Origin: Treponema sp.
Lineage (GTDB): Bacteria > Spirochaetota > Spirochaetia > Treponematales > Treponemataceae
Length of the DNA stretch: 64,000 nt
Assembly: GCA_016286365.1 (NCBI GenBank)
Contig: JAEESN010000005.1
Coordinates: 62,001-126,000 of the forward strand
Direction: 5' to 3'
Both the position numbers and the translations under genes were made by a program. How positions within the stretch are numbered: position 1 is the stretch's first letter; every line of letters starts with the position of its first letter. This document shows, piece by piece, positions 16,437 through 24,014 of the stretch. The notes beneath the pieces were generated by a model. That model did no database searches. It was not told where the DNA came from and was given only the letters and a program-made list of their open reading frames with translations.

Positions 16437-17408
16437 ATGAAAAAAATTTTATTCACAATAGCCTTGCTCACAATTTTAACTGCCGGATGTTCCAAAAAAG
16501 AGAACAGTTCAAAAAACGGAAATGCCCTGAAGCAGTTCGACACTGATGAGGCATTTAGTAACAGAAAAAGCTATAATCTTGTAAAAAACGTAATTGACAA
16601 CAGTATCCCCTACGCTCAGATGATTTGTATTAATCCTCATTCAGTTTTGCATATAAAAGATATAGATGCTGTTAAATCAAAAATAATAAAAATTCAAAAT
16701 GCACAATATATTATTTATAATAATACTAATGATCTTCCTCCAACAATATACAAGACATTTTATTATAGATTTAATGAACTTGGATTCATTGATAAAATAT
16801 ATTGTTATAATTGGACACAGGATGCTGATACAATACAACCTATATCATATAGCTCTTCAGAATATAATCTGACTAATTTTGGAATTGAAGCTGTACATCG
16901 GAAAAATGGAGAACCATATGATAAATATACAATAATCTTTGAAAATAAAGATTCAGGTATCAATTTAAAAGCTCATAATGGACTGACTGCACGTATCACA
17001 AATAATGCTTATGAAGATGCCACTCATAAAACTACTTTTGAACCTGGAGAAGAAATTTATAGATTTGATGATTACGAAGTTCCAGGTAATTATACTATAT
17101 ATAAAGACGGAATAATGATTAAGGCTCAGGAAGGCAAATATTTATACTATATTGAAGGAAATACAACTACAAAAGTCAACCTGGAAACCGGAGAAAAAGA
17201 AACAAATTCAGAAGAAATAATATCAAAGAAGATTACTTGTGGCATCCCTATTTATACAAGAATTATCAAAGAAGAAGATGATACTCTATATATTGAAAAG
17301 ACTGTAGAAGTCTTAGATGATTATGATAAAGATTTTTTTGTATGTAGTATTTTAATGCCGGAAGATAAAGATAATCCTCCGAAACCTTTTAATAAATCCT
17401 CCGAATAA
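16437..17408 (+). CDS. Lipoprotein of unknown function in the peptide-export locus
   Basis: This 323-aa protein has a signal peptide and lipobox (TILTAGC, lipid on Cys18). The mature part is rich in Tyr, Asn, Ile and Lys, with no family I recognise. It sits between the leader protein and the exporter, flanked by a hairpin on one side and a strong terminator on the other. This position suggests a role in self-protection, anchoring or assembly of the exported product, but that is inference only. An AAAGAGG-type site precedes the ATG. Its coding sequence is more AT-rich than the exporter genes. Confidence 0.75.
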   Translation: MKKILFTIALLTILTAGCSKKENSSKNGNALKQFDTDEAFSNRKSYNLVKNVIDNSIPYAQMICINPHSVLHIKDIDAVKSKIIKIQNAQYIIYNNTNDLPPTIYKTFYYRFNELGFIDKIYCYNWTQDADTIQPISYSSSEYNLTNFGIEAVHRKNGEPYDKYTIIFENKDSGINLKAHNGLTARITNNAYEDATHKTTFEPGEEIYRFDDYEVPGNYTIYKDGIMIKAQEGKYLYYIEGNTTTKVNLETGEKETNSEEIISKKITCGIPIYTRIIKEEDDTLYIEKTVEVLDDYDKDFFVCSILMPEDKDNPPKPFNKSSE

Positions 17409-17439
17409 AAAAATCCGTAAAATCTATTAAAAAAGTCAG

Positions 17440-17488
17440 AAAATCAGTTATTTTGCGAAAAAAAAGCACAAATAACTGATTTTTTTTT
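17440..17488 (+). terminator. Terminator after the locus lipoprotein
   Basis: A perfect 14-bp AT-rich stem (17440-17453 with 17470-17483) is followed by Ts to 17488. The T-run merges directly into copy 2 of the shared element, so the exporter operon starts right after this terminator. Confidence 0.75.
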
Positions 17489-17508
17489 GCAAAAATGGTC
17501 CGAAATCA
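17481..17508 (+). promoter_or_regulatory. Shared upstream element, copy 2 (exporter operon)
   Basis: TGCAAAAATGGTCCGAAATC (17488-17507), preceded by a T-run, repeats the 3' part of copy 1 at 13001-13020. The ATG of the exporter is 65 nt further. The CACTTTT portion seen in copies 1 and 3 is absent, replaced by the terminator arm. Confidence 0.55.
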
Positions 17509-17565
17509 AAAGTAATTGCAATATTAACTATACCAGCTATTGATGATGATGGAGGTATAGTTGAA

Positions 17566-19713
17566 ATGAACAGATTGAGAATTCAAATTCAGCATGACGA
17601 ATCAGATTGTGCGGCTGCATGTTTGAGGATGATTCTGGGCTATTTTGGAAAAGACGTGAGCATCAGAAAACTGAGGCTTGGGGCTATGACCGATACGCAG
17701 GGCACTTCCGGACTTGGGATTGCTATGTGTGCTAAAAAGAACGGACTCACCTGTAAAGCATTTACAGCGCCAGAAAAGAATTTGATTTATGACATTCCGT
17801 TACCGGCGATTTTCCACGTGAGGGATAAATCTGTTGAACATTACGTTGTCTTGAGTAAGGTGACTAATGATTCTGTAACAGTGTATGACCCGGCTGAAGG
17901 CGTAAGGAAAATTAAGATGAATGACTTTCTTGAGTATTGGACAGGAATCTTTTTTCTTTGTAAGCCCGAAGAGGATTTTGTTAAATCAAAAGATGATGAT
18001 ACTCCTTTAATGAAATTCTTTGTACTTCTTAAAGACCATAAAAAATTACTCTCCAAGATAATTGTTTCCAGTCTTTTGTTATGTCTGTTTGGGATTTTTA
18101 TCTCGTTTTATTTCAGGTTCTTGATTGATGAGGTTTTGTATTCAGAGGTTAAGTCAACTTTGAATCTGTGCTCTGTTTGTTACCTGATGGTTCTGGTTTT
18201 CCAGGGCTTTCTTTCGTACTGCAGAAATCAGTTAGTCCTTTTTTTGGGATGCAAGATTGATTTGTCTTTGATATGCGAGTTTTTTAATCATCTTTTAAAG
18301 TTACCGCTATCCTTTTTCACCAGCAGAAAGACCGGGGAGATTCTGTCGAGAATAAGGGATACCGAAATAATCAGAAGAACTATCTCTTCTACCACAGTGT
18401 CTGTGCTTATTGATTCTGTGATGATTATTTTTGGAAGCTTTTTCCTGTTCAAGATGGGATCTTCCCTCCTCTTTATTGCTATGATTCCGGTCATCATCTC
18501 TTCTGTGATTGTTTTACTGTGCGCAAAACCGTTCAAAAAATTAATCAGAAAAAGAGCAATTGCAGAAGCAAATAAGAACGCTTCGATGTACGAAACAATC
18601 AACGGGATTGCGACAATAAAAGCTTTATCTACAGAAAAAAATGCCTTCAGAAGAAATGAAATTCTCTGTGTAAATTCGGTAGACACTTCGATCAGGCTTG
18701 AATCCTTTGCAAATATAACAGGAGCTATTCAGGGATTTATTTCGAGCCTTGGAACTTTATTAATCTACTGGATTGGAAGCTATAAGATTTTTAATGCCCA
18801 GATGTCTTTAGGCCAGCTCATTTCGTTTACTACCCTTTCGGGATTCTTCTTAGGACCATTAACAAGATTTTTGACGATGCAGCCAAACCTTCAGGAAACT
18901 TTTGTAGCGGCAGAACGACTTTCAGATGTGATGGACATGGAAGAAGAGATGAAAGAAGAACAGTATTACGAAGATGCTGAACCATTAAAAAAAGCATTTG
19001 AATTTAAGGATGTTGGTTTTGCATACGGAGCCAGAAACAAAGCTGTTGAACACATCAACCTTACAATAAACAAGGGAGAAAAAATAGCCATTGTAGGAAC
19101 ATCGGGCTCGGGAAAATCAACCTTGTTAAAGCTTTTGATGAAATTCTATCAGTGTGAATCAGGCTCAATCACGATGGACGGAAAAGACATCAACAACATT
19201 AAAACCGATGACTACAGAAACCTGATTGGCTACGTACCTCAGGAAAGCCTTTTATTTTCGGGCACAATTGCAGAAAACATTGCCTGGGGGATGGATGATT
19301 TTAATCCGGAGAAGATTTACAAGGCAGCAGAAGAAGCACAGGCGCTGGAGTTTATTATGAATCTTCCAGACAAATTTAAAACTGTCGTAGGAGAAAACGG
19401 AGCAACACTTTCGGGCGGTGAAAGACAGAGAATCGCACTGGCAAGAATCCTCATGAGAAATCCCGAAATAATCATCCTTGACGAAGCTACTGCAAGCCTG
19501 GACAGCGTTTCGGAAAAAGCAATCATGAATACGGTAAATCAGATGAAAGGAAGAACAATCATCATGGTTGCACACAGACTTTCTACGATTAAAAACTGCG
19601 ACAAAATCTACGTGATGAATAAAGGAAAAATCATGGAATACGGAAAGCACTCTGAACTTTTAAAGGCAAAGGGTGAATACAAAAAATTATGGGGGGCACA
19701 ATATGAAAAATAA
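17566..19713 (+). CDS. Peptidase-containing ABC exporter (C39 type)
   Basis: This 715-aa protein cleaves double-glycine leaders and drives export. The C39 peptidase domain (1-140) has Q9, C15 (QHDESDC), H92 (EHYVV) and D108 (VYDPAEG), the full catalytic set. A membrane domain of six segments spans about 165-450. The ATPase domain has Walker A GTSGSGKST at about 511, Q-loop VPQESLLF, signature LSGGERQRIAL, Walker B IIILDEATASLD and H-loop AHRLST. The only double-glycine-leader protein I see nearby is at 15251, its probable cargo. A TGGAGG site precedes the ATG. The 3' end overlaps the HlyD gene. Confidence 0.93.
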   Translation: MNRLRIQIQHDESDCAAACLRMILGYFGKDVSIRKLRLGAMTDTQGTSGLGIAMCAKKNGLTCKAFTAPEKNLIYDIPLPAIFHVRDKSVEHYVVLSKVTNDSVTVYDPAEGVRKIKMNDFLEYWTGIFFLCKPEEDFVKSKDDDTPLMKFFVLLKDHKKLLSKIIVSSLLLCLFGIFISFYFRFLIDEVLYSEVKSTLNLCSVCYLMVLVFQGFLSYCRNQLVLFLGCKIDLSLICEFFNHLLKLPLSFFTSRKTGEILSRIRDTEIIRRTISSTTVSVLIDSVMIIFGSFFLFKMGSSLLFIAMIPVIISSVIVLLCAKPFKKLIRKRAIAEANKNASMYETINGIATIKALSTEKNAFRRNEILCVNSVDTSIRLESFANITGAIQGFISSLGTLLIYWIGSYKIFNAQMSLGQLISFTTLSGFFLGPLTRFLTMQPNLQETFVAAERLSDVMDMEEEMKEEQYYEDAEPLKKAFEFKDVGFAYGARNKAVEHINLTINKGEKIAIVGTSGSGKSTLLKLLMKFYQCESGSITMDGKDINNIKTDDYRNLIGYVPQESLLFSGTIAENIAWGMDDFNPEKIYKAAEEAQALEFIMNLPDKFKTVVGENGATLSGGERQRIALARILMRNPEIIILDEATASLDSVSEKAIMNTVNQMKGRTIIMVAHRLSTIKNCDKIYVMNKGKIMEYGKHSELLKAKGEYKKLWGAQYEK

Positions 19714-20857
19714 TCAGTTAATCTGTGAGCATTCAAAACTTATGTATTATTCAAGGGAACTGGTGCACTTAAAAACACCAAACGAAATAAACTATATTTT
19801 TTATTCAATTCTGGCATTTATGATGATGATTGGAATCTGCCTATTTACGGTAAAGATTAATGATGTAATCAAGGTAAAGGGAATTGTGCGTGCAAAAGAA
19901 AACTCATCGGACATACAAAATATTATTCCCGGCACCCTTGTAGAAAAAAAATATAAACCTAATCAGTTTGTAAATGCCGGTGATGTTCTTTTTAGAATTA
20001 ATGATGATGATTATACGGCAAATATGAAGGTCCTGAACTCTGATTATGAAAACACGCTTAAAGATCTTGAATGCACAGATGCCATACTCGAAGGTATAAA
20101 GGAAAACAAAAGCAGTTACAAAAATGATGAATACATCGACAGTCAGATTGATGATTATCTTAAAACAATTTCCTACATGAACAGGCAGATCCAGATAAAT
20201 AAATATGAATATGAATACGAAAGAAAACTGCCTTCGTCTATTAAAAATGCAAAGACAGAAAAAGAACTTTATTACAGATATAAGCTGAGCCTTGATGAGC
20301 TTTCAAAATACAAAGCCTCTTACATCGCACAGCTAGAAAACAACAGAAAAAATCTTCTTGCATTAAAACTGAGCCTTGAACAGCAGATTCTAAAAACAGA
20401 AAAAACTTATTCTTATCTTGTGATTAAAGCTCCTGTTTCGGGTTATGTGCAGGAAATCACTCAGCTTAATCCCGGTGATTATGTTTTTGCAAATCAGAGG
20501 ATTTTAAAAATCATCCCGACCAACAAAAACGAATTTAAAATCCAGCTTTCTGTCCCGACCAAAGACATTGGCGAAATAAAAGAAGGAACAGATGTAAAAT
20601 ACCGCCTGTCTGCATTCCCATTTTTTGAATACCGCGGCGCCGAAGGAAAAATTGTTTCCATAGATCCGGACATCAGGCAGAACGAAAACAATCAGCTTGT
20701 GTATCTTATTTATTCAGACATCAATAAAACTTCTTTTGTAAATTACGCAGGCGAAGAATATCCGCTGAGAGCCGGAATAGAAGTTGATGCAAGAATCGTG
20801 ATGAATAAAATCCAGCTCATCTCTTATATCTTTAGAAAAATGGGGTACATAAAATGA
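19703..20857 (+). CDS. HlyD-type periplasmic adaptor protein
   Basis: This 384-aa protein has one N-terminal membrane segment (about 26-46, FYSILAFMMMIGICLFTVKI), a lipoyl-like half (NIIPGTLVEKKYKPNQFVNA), a long helical hairpin at about 90-235 and the second lipoyl half plus beta-barrel (IKAPVSGYVQEITQLNPGDY). It links the ABC exporter to an outer-membrane channel. The ATG at 19703 has a GGGGGG site and overlaps the exporter stop by 11 nt; an upstream in-frame ATG at 19673 lies deeper in that gene and is less likely. It overlaps the TolC-like gene by 4 nt. Confidence 0.9.
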   Translation: MKNNQLICEHSKLMYYSRELVHLKTPNEINYIFYSILAFMMMIGICLFTVKINDVIKVKGIVRAKENSSDIQNIIPGTLVEKKYKPNQFVNAGDVLFRINDDDYTANMKVLNSDYENTLKDLECTDAILEGIKENKSSYKNDEYIDSQIDDYLKTISYMNRQIQINKYEYEYERKLPSSIKNAKTEKELYYRYKLSLDELSKYKASYIAQLENNRKNLLALKLSLEQQILKTEKTYSYLVIKAPVSGYVQEITQLNPGDYVFANQRILKIIPTNKNEFKIQLSVPTKDIGEIKEGTDVKYRLSAFPFFEYRGAEGKIVSIDPDIRQNENNQLVYLIYSDINKTSFVNYAGEEYPLRAGIEVDARIVMNKIQLISYIFRKMGYIK

Positions 20858-22314
20858 AAAAATTAATTTTAATATTTATGTTACTGATGTGCCTTGTAAA
20901 CTTTTATGCAGGGGGCACAGAAAAAAAAAATTCAAAAAATAAAAACAGCCGTAATGAAATAACGCTCATCAAAACTCCGGCTGACTTAATCCGGTTTGCC
21001 GTAGAAAATAACAGCGACATTCTTCTTGCAAAGGCAAATTATTCAAGCGCTTGTAAAAATCTGACAGGAACTTACCTGAGTTTTTTGCCCGTGATTAATC
21101 CGAAGGGAGGAATTGATTACAGTCAGAAAGATGGATTTGATTTTAAAACCCCCGAAGCATATTTTTTTGGAATCGATTTTATGCAGAAAATCCCGGGTGT
21201 TGGGAATCTTTATTTAAACCCGGTTGTGCTACACGAAAAGGATGCAGAAGAATATTTTACTTTTTCGCTTGATTATAGATTTACTCAGAGCACCTTCCCC
21301 TTCTGGTATAAATGGATGGCGCGTAACCCCGAAACTCAGATTCCAAAACTTTCGAAGAACTTAAATGAATTGATTTTTTTTGAGACCCGCTTTCATATAA
21401 TCGATGAACTTTTGCAGTCGTTTAAAAATTATAAAGGAATAATTTTTGCGCTCGATATCTGTTCGAAAAAACTTGAGCTTTGTAAAATACAGGCCCAAAG
21501 TTATAAACAGATTGTAGAAAATCAGGGAGGAAGTTTTATTGATTATTTTGAAGCAGAAAAAAAAGTGACTGATTATGAAAAAGAAAAAAAAGAGCTCGAA
21601 AATCAGAAAGTAGAAACAGAATTATATATCCAGAGTCTTACAGGCTTAAACTGTACATACGAAGAACTTCTTGCAATTTTAGGGGAATGCATTGGCGTGG
21701 GCGAAAGAATATGTGTGGGAGAATGCATTGCCATGAGCGAATCCATTGACAATAACGTCTGGGTTTCTTCTTTTCTTTCAGATTTTCCCGAATGGAATTA
21801 TTCTTTTATAAACGAGGTAAAGCTTGAAAAAACAAAGGTGATGAAAGAGCAAAACCAGGCTGAGTACCTTTTGCAAAGGGAAAATCTTGCTCCCGTTTTT
21901 TACGTCGAAGGGAATGTTTCGTACACAAAGCAGGAGCGCCACAGAATTAATTGTACGGTGGGATTTGATTTTTCAAAATTCTTAAACGGCGAAAAACTTT
22001 CTTATAAGACACAATACAAAGAGCAGAAAGCGGTTTACGAAAAGCAGTACGAACTTGAAAAATCACAAGGCATTTTCAGATATAATTTTTATCTTGAAAG
22101 CCTGCAGAAAAAGGAAGAAGAATCCGCGCTTTTAAAAAACGAAGTCGAAGCCAGAAAAAGGATTATGGATGATTTTCATAAGCTTTACGAAAGCAGGCAG
22201 TGTTCCAGGGTTGATTATCTTGAATCAGAGGTGCTTTATTTTCAGGCATTGTATAATTTTATCCTTACAGAGGACGAAATCATCTATTACAAACTCCTTC
22301 TTGCAAAACTGTAG
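20854..22314 (+). CDS. TolC-like outer-membrane channel protein
   Basis: This 486-aa protein begins with a signal peptide (MKKLILIFMLLMCLVNFYAG) and has the long helical layout of the outer membrane efflux family, including FAVENNSDILLAKANYSSAC near the start and coiled-coil stretches (EKKVTDYEKEKKELENQKVE). It would form the outer-membrane exit duct for the exporter. Start overlaps the HlyD stop as ATGA, so expression is coupled. An inner segment with near-repeated ECIGVGERICVGECIAMSE is unusual for this family. No terminator is obvious after the stop. Confidence 0.85.
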   Translation: MKKLILIFMLLMCLVNFYAGGTEKKNSKNKNSRNEITLIKTPADLIRFAVENNSDILLAKANYSSACKNLTGTYLSFLPVINPKGGIDYSQKDGFDFKTPEAYFFGIDFMQKIPGVGNLYLNPVVLHEKDAEEYFTFSLDYRFTQSTFPFWYKWMARNPETQIPKLSKNLNELIFFETRFHIIDELLQSFKNYKGIIFALDICSKKLELCKIQAQSYKQIVENQGGSFIDYFEAEKKVTDYEKEKKELENQKVETELYIQSLTGLNCTYEELLAILGECIGVGERICVGECIAMSESIDNNVWVSSFLSDFPEWNYSFINEVKLEKTKVMKEQNQAEYLLQRENLAPVFYVEGNVSYTKQERHRINCTVGFDFSKFLNGEKLSYKTQYKEQKAVYEKQYELEKSQGIFRYNFYLESLQKKEEESALLKNEVEARKRIMDDFHKLYESRQCSRVDYLESEVLYFQALYNFILTEDEIIYYKLLLAKL

Positions 22315-22392
22315 AAAACAATAGAAAACTATAAAAAACCTTTAAAAAGAATGATATTTCAGTTATACTTATAGGAACAAGGTGGGGAAAAT

Positions 22393-22770
22393 ATGGAAGG
22401 TTTAGTAAAAGTAACAAATAAACGTCCTCTTAAAGGATACGAAAAAGCGGCAGTTTTACTTGGCGAACTTGGACCGGAAACAAGCAAACCTGTTTTAGAT
22501 GCATTAAAGCTCACAAGGAAAGAATCTCGCCGCATAAGAAAGAACATTAAAAAGCTTGGAAGATATAATCCGAACAATTTTAATGAAGTAAACCGCGAAC
22601 TTTCTGTATTAACAGATACTATTAATTATGGAAAAGCAAAAGGAATTTTTAATTCTGCACGCGCAATCGAAAATTCCTTTATTAAAAAAACTGAAACAAG
22701 CTTGAAGCAGATGGCGAACAGCGATCCTGATTCTATAGCTAATGTACTTAAATTGTGGCTGGAAAAATAA
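22393..22770 (+). CDS. Stand-alone FliG N-terminal-like protein
   Basis: This 125-aa protein carries a segment at about 15-60 (GYEKAAVLLGELGPETSKPV, then ALKLTRKESRRIRKNIKKLG) that resembles the N-terminal domain of the flagellar motor protein FliG, which binds FliF. The middle and C-terminal torque domains are missing. The remainder is helical and basic. It may bind the motor ring or be unrelated to motility. No flagellar gene lies nearby. An AAGGTGGGG ribosome site precedes the ATG, and codon use looks like its neighbours, so it is probably a real gene. Confidence 0.6.
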   Translation: MEGLVKVTNKRPLKGYEKAAVLLGELGPETSKPVLDALKLTRKESRRIRKNIKKLGRYNPNNFNEVNRELSVLTDTINYGKAKGIFNSARAIENSFIKKTETSLKQMANSDPDSIANVLKLWLEK

Positions 22771-22826
22771 TCATTACCCAAAACTTCCCTGCTTTTTTCC
22801 ATCCCGAAAAATTGTAGGAAAACAAA

Positions 22827-24014
22827 TTGAAACTGAAAATCAAACAACTCACTCTCTTTTTAATTTTATCGGGCGCCTTTGTTTTTAATGCCTGTACTTC
22901 CAAACCATATCCAATCGAAGGCGGAGACGAAACTGCAAAGGCTCCTTCAAATTCAATCACCCTTATTTTTACCGGCGATGTAATGGCTCATAACGTAAAT
23001 TACAGGATGAAGGATTATAACATTATCTGGGATGATTTAAGGGATGATTTTAAACGCGCTGATTTTACTTTTGCAAATATAGAAGCACCTGTGGACACAA
23101 CAAAAGAAGCTTCGAATTATCCTTATTTTAATATGCCCGAAAGCTATGTTCAGGCGGCAATCGACAGCGGAATAAATGTTTTTTCACTGTGCAATAATCA
23201 TTCTAACGACCAGAAGCTCGAAGGTGTTTTAGAGACAATCAAAACTACAGAAAAACTCACAAAGCAGGAAGCAGCAAAACACAATAAGGTTTATTTTTCG
23301 GGCTTAAGAAAAGAAAAAGGTTCTGCCTACACTTACAATATTCTGGAAAAAAACGGATGGAGAATTCTCTTCCTCCCGATGACAGAAATTTTAAATAACG
23401 AATGGGCAAGCGACAATATCAACTATATCAAGCTTACCGCCGCTGCCAGAAAAGCTTTTATTGAACACTGTAAAAAACTCCGCGAAGAAACAAAGTGTGA
23501 TTTATTCATCCTTTCTTTCCATGCATTCGAAACTGAATACGTAAGAAGCGTTACAAAAACTCAAGATGCATTTTACCGCTCTCTTTTAGAAGCAGGAGTT
23601 GATGTCATCTGGGCAAACCACGCACACATCATTAAAGACAGACTTGTTCAAATTAATCCGGAAACTAAACAGGCAAAAATCATAATGTACGCAAATGGAA
23701 ATACAATCAGCGGACAACGCACACGACCAGATTTATCTTCTAAAAATCCTGATTCAGAGCGGGATAACACAGGAGATGGTCTTATGTACGAAGTGACATT
23801 TGTAAAAAAGAATTCAAAGCCTGCACTTTATAAAACAAAAAATATTTATATAACTACATACATAACCCCACAGCGTGATTACGTAATCAAAAAGATGGAT
23901 AAAACTTTCATCAATTATTTATACGAAAATTCCAGAAAAGACTGGGCGGGTTATATAGAAAAAAGAATCAAAATTAATGACGAACAGACTAAGGAAAAAA
24001 TTGAATGGCAATAG
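22827..24014 (+). CDS. CapA-family (PGA_cap) lipoprotein
   Basis: This 395-aa protein has a signal peptide and lipobox ending FNAC. The PGA_cap domain covers most of the rest: TLIFTGDVMAH (metal site), FANIEAPVD, SLCNNHSND, and HAHIIKD. This calcineurin-like fold is seen in CapA of poly-gamma-glutamate synthesis, but no capB or capC is present, so another hydrolase role at the envelope is as likely. The TTG start has a TAGGA site 8 nt upstream. It overlaps the helicase gene by 10 nt. Confidence 0.8.
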   Translation: MKLKIKQLTLFLILSGAFVFNACTSKPYPIEGGDETAKAPSNSITLIFTGDVMAHNVNYRMKDYNIIWDDLRDDFKRADFTFANIEAPVDTTKEASNYPYFNMPESYVQAAIDSGINVFSLCNNHSNDQKLEGVLETIKTTEKLTKQEAAKHNKVYFSGLRKEKGSAYTYNILEKNGWRILFLPMTEILNNEWASDNINYIKLTAAARKAFIEHCKKLREETKCDLFILSFHAFETEYVRSVTKTQDAFYRSLLEAGVDVIWANHAHIIKDRLVQINPETKQAKIIMYANGNTISGQRTRPDLSSKNPDSERDNTGDGLMYEVTFVKKNSKPALYKTKNIYITTYITPQRDYVIKKMDKTFINYLYENSRKDWAGYIEKRIKINDEQTKEKIEWQ

